A stretch of 64,000 bases of DNA from OLB7 sp966250335 (GTDB lineage: Bacteria; Bacteroidota; Ignavibacteria; OLB7), in NCBI GenBank assembly GCA_966250335.1, contig CBINGZ010000033.1:1-64000 (forward strand), read 5' to 3'. Shown in pieces: positions 34,474 through 44,904 of this stretch; position 1 is the first letter of the stretch, and every line of letters starts with the position of its first letter. The position numbers were made by a program, and so were the translations under genes. The notes beneath the pieces were generated by a model, which saw only the letters and a program-made list of their open reading frames with translations, ran no database searches and was not told the DNA's origin.

Positions 34474-35535
34474 TTACTTCGATCCTGCTTTTTTCGATCC
34501 CTTTGCGGGGGCCGCCTCCTTCTTGGCGGCAGGCTTCTTCGCGGCCGCGGCGGGCTCCGCCTTCGGGGCGGCCTTCTTCGCGGCGCCCTTTGCGGGGGCG
34601 GTCGCAGGCGCTTCGGCAGCGGCGCCGTCGGCCGCACCGTCGACGCCGCCGTCGAGCGCGATCTTCACGGTCTTCCCCATCGATGCCGGGGAGTCGACGG
34701 TCACGATGCCGGCGTTCCTCATGGCGCTGATCTTCTCGTCGGCGGTTCCCTTGCCGCCGGAGATGATGGCGCCGGCATGGCCCATGCGGCGTCCCGGAGG
34801 GGCGGTGCGACCGGCGATGAAGCCGACCACCGGCTTCTTCACGTTCGCCGCCACGTAGGCGGCCGCCTCTTCCTCGGCGCTGCCGCCGATCTCGCCGATC
34901 ATCAGGATCGCCTCGGTCTCCGGGTCATCGTTGAAGAGCCTGATGGCGTCCACGAACGACGTGCCGTTGACCGGATCGCCTCCGATACCGATACAGGTCG
35001 ACTGTCCCAGACCGACGTCGGTGAGCTGGCGGACCGCCTCGTAGGTGAGCGTTCCGGAGCGGGAGACGACGCCGACCGTTCCCCTCTTGTGGATGAAGCC
35101 GGGCATGATGCCGATCTTGCACGCGTCGGGGGTGATCACGCCGGGGCAGTTCGGGCCGATCAGACGGGTCGTCCTTCCCTTCAGGAACTCCTTCACCATC
35201 ACCATATCCTTGACGGGAATTCCCTCGGTGATGCAGATCACCAGATCGATGCCGGCCTCGGCAGCCTCCATGATCGCGTCGGCGGCGAATGCGGCCGGAA
35301 CGAAGATCACCGACGCGTTGGCGCCCGTCGCCTCCACTGCATCGCGAACCGTGTTATAGATCGGAACCGGACGGATGAACTCCTCCGGCTGATACTGCGT
35401 GCCCCCCTTTCCGGGAGTGACGCCGGCCACGACGTTCGTGCCGTACTCCAGCATCTGCGATGCGTGGAACGTTCCCTCGCTGCCGGTGATCCCCTGCACG
35501 AGGAGACGGGTATTCTTGTCGACTAAGACGCTCAT
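34474..35535 (-). CDS. sucD: Succinyl-CoA ligase alpha subunit with Ala/Lys-rich C-terminal tail
   Basis: The 353-residue protein starts MSVLVDKNTRLLVQGITGSEG at 35535. The CoA-binding Rossmann domain (GYxxGK-type region VTPGKGGTQ), LIGPNCPGVI, and the phosphorylated histidine H252 in RRMGHAGAIISGGKGTA are intact, as needed to convert succinyl-CoA to succinate with NTP formation. The normal family end (MGKTVKIAL) is near residue 295. An extra tail of about 53 residues (301-353) follows, made of Ala, Lys and Pro with repeated AKKA/PAKK words like bacterial histone H1-type tails. sucC is not adjacent. A -7 box lies 114 bases upstream. Confidence 0.95.
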   Translation of the reverse strand: MSVLVDKNTRLLVQGITGSEGTFHASQMLEYGTNVVAGVTPGKGGTQYQPEEFIRPVPIYNTVRDAVEATGANASVIFVPAAFAADAIMEAAEAGIDLVICITEGIPVKDMVMVKEFLKGRTTRLIGPNCPGVITPDACKIGIMPGFIHKRGTVGVVSRSGTLTYEAVRQLTDVGLGQSTCIGIGGDPVNGTSFVDAIRLFNDDPETEAILMIGEIGGSAEEEAAAYVAANVKKPVVGFIAGRTAPPGRRMGHAGAIISGGKGTADEKISAMRNAGIVTVDSPASMGKTVKIALDGGVDGAADGAAAEAPATAPAKGAAKKAAPKAEPAAAAKKPAAKKEAAPAKGSKKAGSK

Positions 35536-35648
35536 GAGCTCGGAATGGCTATGTTGAAATGGATCGGGTTGACGGACTTCGGATTCGCGCGGATCGTCGT
35601 GTGCGAGCCCGACGTTGCTGCGCCGGGCTCGATTGATCGTCACCGCTG

Positions 35649-35656
35649 CAAACATA
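35649..35656 (-). promoter_or_regulatory. Candidate -7 box of sucD
   Basis: The minus-strand octamer TATGTTTG matches TAnnTTTG; TTTA is found 19 bases upstream in the -33 position. The distance to the sucD start is about 114 bases. Confidence 0.6.
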
Positions 35657-35840
35657 CGAAAACCGCCGTGGAGGGTAAACGCGTGGAACCGATTGGAACG
35701 ATCTGTAAGTTCATCATGAGGGGAAAAGATTTTGACGAATTGACGCGAATTTCGGCGGTGCCCGACTCGCGATCCGCTCCCCTCGTTCGTCCATACCAGC
35801 GGACGGAAACGGCGGCGGATGTGATCAATCGGTAATCCCA

Positions 35841-35848
35841 TATCTTTG
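35841..35848 (+). promoter_or_regulatory. Candidate -7 box of mrdA
   Basis: TATCTTTG matches TAnnTTTG exactly and lies 68 bases before the mrdA start. No clear -33 element is visible. Confidence 0.55.
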
Positions 35849-35916
35849 CACATCCGTACGGTCCTCACCGGCCGATTCGGCACGCGATACGATACAGACA
35901 GCATCCGCGACAGACC

Positions 35917-37815
35917 ATGAACGACGATCAGCAGTTCGGCTCGAAACGACGCAAAGCGATATTCCTTCTGATCGCAACCCTGATCTTTCTCGTCTTCACC
36001 GGAAAACTCGTGCAGCTCCAGCTCGTGGAGGGAAGCGAGTACCGGGTGAAGTCGGAGGCGCAGGGAATCAAGCGCATCACCCGCTCCCCGAACCGGGGAA
36101 CCATCTACGACCGCTACGGCAACCCGGTGGTCGGCAACGTCCCCGCCTACAGCATCTCCGTCACCCCGAACAGGATCAACGCGGAGACGAAGGTGAAGCT
36201 GGCGCGGATCATGCGGACCGACACGAACGAAGTCAACAAACTGATAGCCCAGTACAAGACCAACGACTACACGCCGGTCAGGATCTTCCGCGACGTGGAC
36301 CACACGGTCTGGGCACGCCTGAACGAACTCCACACGGAGCTCCCCGGCGTCGATATCGCCGAGGACTCCAAACGCGAGTACGCCGGCGATATCCGCGCCA
36401 GCCATGTCCTCGGGTTTACCGGCGAGATCAACGACAACGAGCTCGGCAAGATGGGGGACTACTACGTGCCGGGGGACGTGGTGGGGAAATACGGGCTGGA
36501 GAACACCTGGGAGACACAGCTCCGCGGCGAGAAGGGATACGAGTTCGTGATGGTCAACAACCGCGGCCAGCGGGTGGGACCGTTCAATGAGGGGCGAAAC
36601 GATCTTCTCCCCTTCAACGGCTTCGATCTCTATCTGGGACTCGACGCTCCGCTGCAGCAGTACGCCGAGCAGCTCCTGAGAAACGTCGGGAATTTTCACG
36701 GCGCGGTGGTGGCGATCGATCCCTCCAACGGGGAGATCCTGACGATGGCGAGCAATCCCGATTTCGACCCGCGCATCTTCAGCGGCGTCGTCAGGAAGGC
36801 GGAGTACAAACGACTGCTTGAGGACCCCGCGAAGCCGATGTACAACCGCGCGACACAGGCGCAGTATCCCTCCGGCTCCACCTGGAAGATGCTGATGGCG
36901 ATGGCCGGTCTGCAGGAGGGGATCATCACCCTGAAATCGACCATCTCCTGCCCCGGCTCCTTCACCTTCGGCGGCAACACCTGGAAGTGCCACGGCGGCC
37001 ACGGCGCCGTCGATGTCCGGAAGGCGATCCACGTCTCGTGCAACGTCTTCTTCTACAAGCTCGTGCTCCAGCTCGGCATCGACAACTATGCCAAGTATGC
37101 GCACATGTTCCATTTCGGCGAGAAGGCGAGCGCCGACGTCACCGAGAACGCGGCGCTGATGCCGTCGCGCGCCTACATGGACAAGAAGTACGGCAAGGAT
37201 AGATGGCGCGGCCCGCTGGTGAACCTGGGAATCGGCCAGGGAGATATGCTCGTGACCCCGCTCCAGCTCGCCTCCTACACGGCCACCATCGCCAACAACG
37301 GCGTCTGGAACCAGCCGCATGCGGTTCGCGCGGTCCGGAACAGACGGCTTCAGGAGGATATCAACCATGTCACCTACAAAACCGAGAAGCTCCCGATCAA
37401 CCAGGAATATCTTGATGTGATCAAGCTCGGGATGTTCGACGTCGTCAACACCCCCGGCGGCACAGCCCGCGCCGCCAGGCTGGACAGCATCCATGTGGCG
37501 GGAAAGACCGGCACGGCCCAGGCTCCCGGTATCGGGAAGAAGGACCACGCATGGTTCGTCTGCTACGCCCCGTTCGAGAAGCCGAAGATCGCGATGTGCG
37601 TGCTGGTGGAGAACAGCGGCTTCGGCGGCACCTACGCCGCCCCGATCGCCAGGAAACTCATCCAGTTCTTCCTGACCAGAAAGAAGGACCCGGCGGATAT
37701 GCTCGACTCCGCCACCTCTCCCTCCCCCTACGCGCTTCCTCCCGTCGGGACCGACAGCAGCGATATCATGGAGAGCGAGATGATCCCGAGCTTCGCGACC
37801 ACCAGCGGGCAGTAG
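35917..37815 (+). CDS. mrdA: Penicillin-binding protein 2 (elongasome transpeptidase)
   Basis: The 632-residue class B PBP has one N-terminal membrane anchor (about residues 12-32, AIFLLIATLIFLVFTGKL), the pedestal/dimerisation domain with RGTIYDRYGNPV near residue 60, and a transpeptidase domain. The active-site SxxK is S321-T-W-K324 in YPSGSTWKM, the SxN-type motif SCN occurs in HVSCNVFF, and the KTG motif in AGKTGTAQAPG. It cross-links peptidoglycan in the periplasm with RodA during cell elongation. rodA and mreBCD are not in the window just downstream. The protein ends with a Pro/Ser-rich tail. Confidence 0.96.
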   Translation: MNDDQQFGSKRRKAIFLLIATLIFLVFTGKLVQLQLVEGSEYRVKSEAQGIKRITRSPNRGTIYDRYGNPVVGNVPAYSISVTPNRINAETKVKLARIMRTDTNEVNKLIAQYKTNDYTPVRIFRDVDHTVWARLNELHTELPGVDIAEDSKREYAGDIRASHVLGFTGEINDNELGKMGDYYVPGDVVGKYGLENTWETQLRGEKGYEFVMVNNRGQRVGPFNEGRNDLLPFNGFDLYLGLDAPLQQYAEQLLRNVGNFHGAVVAIDPSNGEILTMASNPDFDPRIFSGVVRKAEYKRLLEDPAKPMYNRATQAQYPSGSTWKMLMAMAGLQEGIITLKSTISCPGSFTFGGNTWKCHGGHGAVDVRKAIHVSCNVFFYKLVLQLGIDNYAKYAHMFHFGEKASADVTENAALMPSRAYMDKKYGKDRWRGPLVNLGIGQGDMLVTPLQLASYTATIANNGVWNQPHAVRAVRNRRLQEDINHVTYKTEKLPINQEYLDVIKLGMFDVVNTPGGTARAARLDSIHVAGKTGTAQAPGIGKKDHAWFVCYAPFEKPKIAMCVLVENSGFGGTYAAPIARKLIQFFLTRKKDPADMLDSATSPSPYALPPVGTDSSDIMESEMIPSFATTSGQ

Positions 37816-37834
37816 TACGCTTACGATATAGTTG

Positions 37835-37880
37835 AAACGGAAGGGGCCGCCGGTATCGATACCGGCGGCCCCTTCCGTTT
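37835..37880. terminator. Perfect 46-base palindromic terminator between mrdA and purA
   Basis: The arms 37835-37857 and 37858-37880 (AAACGGAAGGGGCCGCCGGT plus ATC, and its complement) pair without a mismatch or spacer. Flanking A-run and T-run (GTTTTAC) suit termination from both sides of these convergent genes. Confidence 0.92.
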
Positions 37881-37895
37881 TACGAAGAGAGTTTT

Positions 37896-39173
37896 CTATC
37901 GGATCACGACCTCTTCCCTTCCCGGTCCTATTCCGATATAGCTTACGCGCGCGCCGACGAACTCCTCGATCCGCTCGATGTAGCGGCGGGTGGCCTCGGG
38001 GAACGCGTCGTATCCTCCCGACCCGTCGAGCTCGGCGTGCCATCCCTCCAGCGTTTCGAACACCGGCTCTATCATCTCGAGCGTCCGGCAGTCGCTGGGG
38101 AAATATTTGACGGGGCGACCGTCGAGCAGGTAGCCGGTGCAGACCTTCACCTCGTCGAAGCCGTTGAGGACGTCGAGCTTCGTCAGGACGATCTCGGTGA
38201 TGCCGTTGACCATCGCCGAATACTTCAGCGCGAAGAGATCGAGCCAGCCGCAGCGACGCGGCCGTCCGGTGGTGGCGCCGAACTCTCCTCCCTCCCGCCG
38301 CAGCCGTTCGCCGGTCTCATCGAGCAGCTCGGAGGGGAAGGGACCGTTGCCGACGCGGGTGGAGTAGGCCTTCACGATCCCGATCACATGCGTTACGGCG
38401 GTCGGCGGCAGGCCGAGCCCGGTGCAGGCCCCTCCGGAGGTCGGGGAGGAACTGGTGACGAAGGGATAGGTTCCGTGATCGATATCGAGCAGCGCCCCCT
38501 GGGCCCCTTCCAGCAGAAGGTTCTTGCCGGAGCGCCACGCCTCGTTCAGATAGCTGGTGGTGTCGGTGATATACTCGTCGATCCGGGCGTCGAACGCCAT
38601 GTAGTCGGCGACGGTCTTCTCCACATCGAGCTCCGGAGCGTCGTAGACCTTCCGGAACCAGTCGTTCTTCTGCGCGATCCCGCGGCGGAGCTTCTCCTCC
38701 AGCGACGGCCTGTCGAGCAGGTCCACGATCCTGATGCCGGATCGATTGTACTTGTCGATGTAGGATGGGCCGATGCCGCGCCCGGTGGTGCCGATCTTCT
38801 GATCGCTCTCCTGGAGCTGATCCAGGAGCTTGTGGTACGGCATGATAAGATGCGCCTTGTGGCTGATCTTGAGCCGCCCCTTCGTGGAGATCCCGAACGA
38901 CTCCAGCAGGCCGATCTCGTTCATCAGCGCCTCCGGGTCGATGACGACGCCGTTGCCGATGACGCAGGTGACGCCGTCATGGAGGATACCGGAGGGAATC
39001 AGATGGAGGACGTACTTCCGTCCGTCCACGACGATGGTATGGCCGGCGTTGGCGCCGCCCTGGTATCGCGCCACCACGTCGCTCTTTTCGGCGAGCATGT
39101 CGACGACCTTCCCCTTCCCTTCATCGCCCCACTGGGCGCCGACGATCACACTTACGCTCATTGTTGTGCTCAC
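37896..39173 (-). CDS. purA: Adenylosuccinate synthetase
   Basis: The 425-residue enzyme condenses IMP and aspartate with GTP to form adenylosuccinate, the first committed step to AMP. The GTP-binding N-terminus VGAQWGDEGKGKVVD is at residues 10-25, followed by GGANAGHT with the catalytic His, TGRGIGPSY in the middle and TGRPRRCGWLD toward the C-terminus. Length is normal. A strong hairpin precedes the gene, ending transcription from the STAS gene upstream. The extra region after the GWLD motif is as in the family. Confidence 0.97.
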   Translation of the reverse strand: MSTTMSVSVIVGAQWGDEGKGKVVDMLAEKSDVVARYQGGANAGHTIVVDGRKYVLHLIPSGILHDGVTCVIGNGVVIDPEALMNEIGLLESFGISTKGRLKISHKAHLIMPYHKLLDQLQESDQKIGTTGRGIGPSYIDKYNRSGIRIVDLLDRPSLEEKLRRGIAQKNDWFRKVYDAPELDVEKTVADYMAFDARIDEYITDTTSYLNEAWRSGKNLLLEGAQGALLDIDHGTYPFVTSSSPTSGGACTGLGLPPTAVTHVIGIVKAYSTRVGNGPFPSELLDETGERLRREGGEFGATTGRPRRCGWLDLFALKYSAMVNGITEIVLTKLDVLNGFDEVKVCTGYLLDGRPVKYFPSDCRTLEMIEPVFETLEGWHAELDGSGGYDAFPEATRRYIERIEEFVGARVSYIGIGPGREEVVIR

Positions 39174-39179
39174 AAGAAA

Positions 39180-39220
39180 GCGCTCCGACCATCCCCGGAA
39201 AGGGGGACCGGTCGGAGCGC
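39180..39220 (-). terminator. Terminator upstream of purA (after the STAS gene)
   Basis: GCGCTCCGACC at 39180-39190 pairs with GGTCGGAGCGC at 39210-39220. On the minus strand TTTCTTGTG follows, a good tail for an intrinsic terminator. It lies between the STAS stop and the purA start, so it ends or attenuates transcription before purA. The remaining stretch up to 39405 contains no gene I can support. Confidence 0.82.
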
Positions 39221-39405
39221 ATGTTGACTGGGTCAGTTAGAAATATCCGGGTACGCCGAGCCGGGCAGTCTGCCTTCCGGAAGAGGCATGTGAATCCCGA
39301 TCGTCACGGCGATCCCTGCTTGGCTCTCGTTAGTGTTGCGGCCCTTGGGCCTTCGAACCTTCCTTCGGTCGGCGCCCGGGGTGCTCCCCACGGACGCATC
39401 GTTCG

Positions 39406-39744
39406 TCAACCGGCGTGGGCGGCGAGCGCCTCGTCGCGCGACGGGTACTGGACGAAGAGCGAATCGAGCCGGGTCATCCTGAAGAGGTCCCGGATCTTTG
39501 CGTTCGCGCCGGAGACGCTGAGGGCTCCGTTGGCCGACTTCAGCGACTTCGCGGCCCCCACCAGCATCCCGAGTCCGGAGCTGTTCATGAGATGAACCTC
39601 TCCCAGATCGATGATCACGCGGGTCACGCCGTTGCGGATCAGGTCGCTCAGGGCGCGCGAAAAGTCCATTGCCTCGGCGCCGCCGAGCACGTCGCCGGTG
39701 ATGCCGATCACCGCGGGGTCGCTATGTTCAACTGCGAACTTCAT
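39406..39744 (-). CDS. STAS-domain anti-sigma factor antagonist
   Basis: The 112-residue protein is a single STAS domain like SpoIIAA/RsbV. The helix-start motif HLMNSSGLGMLVGA contains the serine pair at 55-56 that is phosphorylated in homologues, replacing the common DSSG with NSSG. These proteins release sigma factors or other targets by sequestering a serine kinase. No RsbW-type kinase or PP2C phosphatase gene is close by, so the partners are unknown. The stop lies after DEALAAHAG. Confidence 0.9.
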   Translation of the reverse strand: MKFAVEHSDPAVIGITGDVLGGAEAMDFSRALSDLIRNGVTRVIIDLGEVHLMNSSGLGMLVGAAKSLKSANGALSVSGANAKIRDLFRMTRLDSLFVQYPSRDEALAAHAG

Positions 39745-39783
39745 GGGCGGAATCCGATAAATGCGTCCTCAATCGTCGACCGC

Positions 39784-40785
39784 TCAGGCGTGGACCTGGG
39801 CGCTGCGGCGCTCCTGGAGCTTCTCCTGCTCGGCCATGAAGTCGCGCTGTGCCTTCGGGTCGAGCCTTCCCTTGTAGATTTCCACGTCGACCACGAACGA
39901 ACCGGCGATGTAGATCGAGGAGTACGTTCCGGTGATAAGACCGATGAGCATCGTGAACGCGAACCCGCTCAGCTCGCCTGCGAAGAGGAGCAGGATCACC
40001 AGCACCACGATAACGCAGAAGCCGGTGAGCATTGTACGCGGCAGCGTCTCGTTGATCGACCGGTTGATGAGCATCATCATATTCTCCGTGCGGTGCAGCG
40101 TCTTGTTCTCACGGATTCGGTCGAAGTTGATCACCTTGTCGTTGATCGAGAAACCGACCACGGTGAGGAACGCGGCGAGCTGCCCCTGGTTCATCTCCAG
40201 GTTCAACCCGAACAGCCCGTTGAAGATGACGGCGAAGGCGAACGCCACCAGCACGTCGTGGATAAGGGAGATGATCGCCCCCAGGGCCAGAAGGAGATCG
40301 TATCGCAGCGTGATAAACAGCAGGATCGCCACCAGCGAGACGAGCACCGCCAGCAGAGCGCCGTTGCGCAGCTCCTCACCGATCTTCGGTCCGATGTTGT
40401 CGACCTTCAGGAGCGTGACCTTGTTGTCCGGAAAGGCCTTGACCAGAGCGGCCTCGAGCTGGTCGGAGACCTTCGTGAGACTGTCGGAAGCGCTGCTTGC
40501 CTCGTCCGGGTTCTGCACGCGCACCAGCACCTGGTTCTCCTTGCCGAACGACTTGATCTCGGCGCCGACGTAGCCGGCCGTCCCGACGGCGGAACGGACC
40601 TGCTCGATCTCCACCGGCTTCTCGAAGCCGAACCCGGCCTCGGTACCACCCTCGAAATCGATGCCGTACTCGATGCCGCGGATGCCGGCGGCGATCAACC
40701 CGGCAAGGGTGATGATCGCGGAGAGGAGATAGAAGAACTTGCGCCTGCCGACGAAGTCGATGCGTGTCTGCTGTAGGAGCTGCAT
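39784..40785 (-). CDS. secF: Protein translocase subunit SecF
   Basis: The 333-residue inner-membrane protein has six predicted transmembrane segments and one large periplasmic loop after the first. IRGIEYGIDFEGGTEAGFGF at about residues 24-43 is the P1 start, and the family motif GFSINDKVINFDRIREN lies near 205-222. SecDF uses the proton motive force to pull secreted proteins across the inner membrane and is the final Sec accessory factor. secD lies just upstream on the same strand, so the two form an operon; no yajC was found next to them. A C-terminal tail of about 30 charged residues follows the last segment. Confidence 0.96.
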   Translation of the reverse strand: MQLLQQTRIDFVGRRKFFYLLSAIITLAGLIAAGIRGIEYGIDFEGGTEAGFGFEKPVEIEQVRSAVGTAGYVGAEIKSFGKENQVLVRVQNPDEASSASDSLTKVSDQLEAALVKAFPDNKVTLLKVDNIGPKIGEELRNGALLAVLVSLVAILLFITLRYDLLLALGAIISLIHDVLVAFAFAVIFNGLFGLNLEMNQGQLAAFLTVVGFSINDKVINFDRIRENKTLHRTENMMMLINRSINETLPRTMLTGFCVIVVLVILLLFAGELSGFAFTMLIGLITGTYSSIYIAGSFVVDVEIYKGRLDPKAQRDFMAEQEKLQERRSAQVHA

Positions 40786-40871
40786 GATTGGCTATGTAAG
40801 GGAATTGATCAGCATTGTTCGACGGATTCCGTTCTGCACTGCCGTGAAGCCGGCGCCGGGCCGGCGTTCGG

Positions 40872-43079
40872 CTATCGTGTCGCCACGGCGACCCGCCGCG
40901 CCTCTTCCTTCGGCTGGCCGAAGTTGATATCGGACGCGCCGCGATCGATCATCAGCCTGAAGATGGTGTGCGTCACGAAGACCGCCGTGAAGAGCGTCGC
41001 CGTAAGACCGATGATAAGGGTGACCGCGAAGCCCTGGACGGGACCGCTTCCGAATATGTAGAGGATCGCGCCCGAGATGAGGGTCGTGATATGGGTGTCG
41101 ATAACTGCCGACCACGCTTTCTGATACCCGAGCTCCACCGCCGACCGCAGGTTTCTCCCCGCGGCCATCTCCTCGCGGATACGCTCGTAGATCAGGATGT
41201 TTCCGTCGACCGCCATGCCGATGGTCAGAACCAGACCGCCGATACCCGGCAGGGTCAGGGTCGCGTCGAACGAGGCGAGCACCGCAAGGGTGATCAGCAC
41301 GTTGAAGAGAAGGCCCAGGTTCGCCACCGTACCGGCCGTGCGGTAGTAGACCATCATGAAGAGGAAGACCAGGATCGTGGCCGCAACCGTCGACCAGACA
41401 CCCTTGCTGATCGAGTCCTCGCCGAGCGACGGACCGACGATACGCTCCTCGATGATCTTCACCGGCGCCTTGAGCGCGCCCGCCTTCAGGACCACCGCGA
41501 GAAGCTCGGCCTCCTTCACATCCGAGGAACCGGTGATCTGCGAGCTGCCGCCCGTGATCTTGTTCTGGATGACCGGAGCCGAATAGACCATCGAGTCGAG
41601 AACGATGGCGACCCTCTTCTGGATGTATGCTTCCGTGATCGAAGCCCACTGCTCGGCGCCGTCGGAGTTCATCTCCATGACGACCACCGGCCTGTTGCTC
41701 AGGTGATCGAAATCGGTGACGGCGTTCGTCACCACCTCGCCCGTCAGCTCGGGGTCCCTCTTGAGGACGTACATGCTGACCGGGATCTTCTCCGGATCGG
41801 TCTCCTGGGCGTTCTCGGCGCCGCGGGGGACGGAGAAGGCGATGATCATATCCTCCGGCATGACGCTCTTGACGTCACGGCGGTTCAGCAGCGCCTGGAT
41901 CTTATTGCTCGTCTCCTTGTTCGTGAAGAACTCGTAGATGCCGGCCGGGAACTGCGCCATCGCGTAGATGGTCGTAGCGTCCTGCGGCTGGTTCGCCGAG
42001 TTGTCCGCACGATATGAGGTATTGAAGAGTGTCGTGAAGGGATGATCGGCGCGGTACCGCTTGACCCTCTCCTCGTCGGAGAGACCTGCGTACGGATCGT
42101 TCGTATCCTTGGTCGTCGTGTCGGTCTTGCCGGCGATCGTATCGCTCGGCTTGGCCCCGCCGGTGGTATCCCTGGCGCCGCTGTCGGCCGAAGCGATCGG
42201 CTTCGCCGCGCCGGTGTCGGTCGGGGTCGTGCGGTTCGTGTCGTTCGAGGCGACCGAGGTCCCGGTATCGGCCTTCGTGCCGGCCGAATCGGCGGTCGCC
42301 GTCGTATCTCCCGGCTTGGGAGCCGGCTTCGCCGTGGCCGAATCGGTCGACACCTTGCCGGCGAGCACGCCGTCGATCTTCTTGAAGACCTCGATCACCT
42401 CGGCGCCGTCGCGCACCGCCTTGAACTCCAGGCGGGCGGTGGTCTGAAGCAGGCTGCGGACCTCATCCTCGTTGTCGGCTCCGGGGAGCTCCACGATGAT
42501 GCGCCGTCCCCCCTGCTTCTGGATCGTCGGCTCGGAGACGCCGTACTTGTCGATACGCTGGCGGACGACCTCGACCGCCTGATCGACGGCGGCGTCGATA
42601 TTCTTGGAGAGCTGGGTAAGGATCGCCTCGTCGCTCGGGTCGTTCCCGAGCGAGCCCAGATCGTAATAGTCGAGGAGTGTCTTCCCGGTGGGGCGGACGA
42701 TCTTCTCGAAGTTTCTGGAGAAGATGTCGATGACGGGATCATCCGAGAGCCGTGCCTCGTCGGCGGTGGCCCTGATCGCGTTCTGGAACGGTTCGTCGAC
42801 GGCGTCGCGCTGCGCCGTCTCCAGAAGGAGCGTCGGGGCATCCACTTCCATTGCGATATAGATGCCTCCCTGAAGGTCGAGACCGAGCTTGATGCGGCCG
42901 GCCTGGGCGCTTCTGTAGGCGTCCCCGTTCAGGGAGTCCCAACGGACGAGAGCGACGCTGTCGGTGATGGAGCTACGTTCGCCCTGAAGCTGGTAGTAAC
43001 GAAATGTAGGCCACAGCCCCAGCAGGGTCGCCACAAGGACGATGCCTATCACAATCAGTCGGGATGTTGTCGATTTCAC
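40872..43079 (-). CDS. secD: Protein translocase subunit SecD with low-complexity insertion
   Basis: The 735-residue subunit has the N-terminal segment IVIGIVLVATLLGLWPTF, the first motif IKLGLDLQGGIYI at about residues 63-75, and six transmembrane segments overall with LPGIGGLVLTIGMAVDGNILIYERIREE near the C-terminus. Between about residues 243 and 330 there is an Ala/Thr/Asp-rich stretch of repeated short words that lies in the periplasmic part and is not in the common form. Together with SecF it drives late steps of Sec export. The gene precedes secF by 86 bases on the same strand. Confidence 0.95.
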   Translation of the reverse strand: MKSTTSRLIVIGIVLVATLLGLWPTFRYYQLQGERSSITDSVALVRWDSLNGDAYRSAQAGRIKLGLDLQGGIYIAMEVDAPTLLLETAQRDAVDEPFQNAIRATADEARLSDDPVIDIFSRNFEKIVRPTGKTLLDYYDLGSLGNDPSDEAILTQLSKNIDAAVDQAVEVVRQRIDKYGVSEPTIQKQGGRRIIVELPGADNEDEVRSLLQTTARLEFKAVRDGAEVIEVFKKIDGVLAGKVSTDSATAKPAPKPGDTTATADSAGTKADTGTSVASNDTNRTTPTDTGAAKPIASADSGARDTTGGAKPSDTIAGKTDTTTKDTNDPYAGLSDEERVKRYRADHPFTTLFNTSYRADNSANQPQDATTIYAMAQFPAGIYEFFTNKETSNKIQALLNRRDVKSVMPEDMIIAFSVPRGAENAQETDPEKIPVSMYVLKRDPELTGEVVTNAVTDFDHLSNRPVVVMEMNSDGAEQWASITEAYIQKRVAIVLDSMVYSAPVIQNKITGGSSQITGSSDVKEAELLAVVLKAGALKAPVKIIEERIVGPSLGEDSISKGVWSTVAATILVFLFMMVYYRTAGTVANLGLLFNVLITLAVLASFDATLTLPGIGGLVLTIGMAVDGNILIYERIREEMAAGRNLRSAVELGYQKAWSAVIDTHITTLISGAILYIFGSGPVQGFAVTLIIGLTATLFTAVFVTHTIFRLMIDRGASDINFGQPKEEARRVAVATR

Positions 43080-43250
43080 GAACGAGGCTCCACGAGGATG
43101 TTATGCTAAAGCAGTCAAGGACCCGAAACACGTCGAAAACGGCGGTTCGGGCCAAAGGTTCTTCGGAAAGGCGCCCAATATACGCGCATTGATGTCTATC
43201 AGTCAATTGCCGTAGACATCCTATACGATAATGGAACGGGAGCGGTGGGA

Positions 43251-44711
<1,461 letters not shown>

Positions 44712-44717
44712 AGCCCG

Positions 44718-44725
44718 CAAATATA
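44718..44725 (-). promoter_or_regulatory. Candidate -7 box of pyk
   Basis: Minus-strand TATATTTG matches TAnnTTTG, and the pyk start codon follows after six bases, implying a leaderless or very short leader. No -33 TTTG is clear. Confidence 0.6.
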
Positions 44726-44845
44726 ACTGTAGAAAGGCCCGTGCCGACGGTCCGCCGGGATTAGATATCCGCAATCATGCGGGTCGACCGACGGGGGACT
44801 CCCGACACCATCACCCCGGGAGGCGTTCCTGAGCCCCCTGAACAC

Positions 44846-44873
44846 GACGGCGCCGGATCTCTCCGGCGCCGTC
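44846..44873 (-). terminator. Terminator after the OmpA/TSP3 gene
   Basis: GACGGCGCCGG at 44846-44856 pairs with CCGGCGCCGTC at 44863-44873, about 30 bases after the stop at 44905. The minus-strand tail is GTGTTCAG, the plus-strand tail TTCATCG. Confidence 0.6.
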
Positions 44874-44904
44874 TTCATCGATCATATCGTCGTAAACTCT
44901 CCGA

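Larger units (their letters stand above)
35536..35916. other. Divergent promoter region between sucD and mrdA
   Basis: This 381-base gap separates two divergent genes. It contains exact TAnnTTTG boxes for both directions (minus 35649-35656, plus 35841-35848). No small gene is supported between them. Confidence 0.6.

Noticed and set aside
35536..38043. Upstream continuation of the sucD frame across the mrdA gene
   Set aside because: The frame is open but lies antisense to PBP2; SucD homology begins at 35535 and a promoter box lies just upstream of it.
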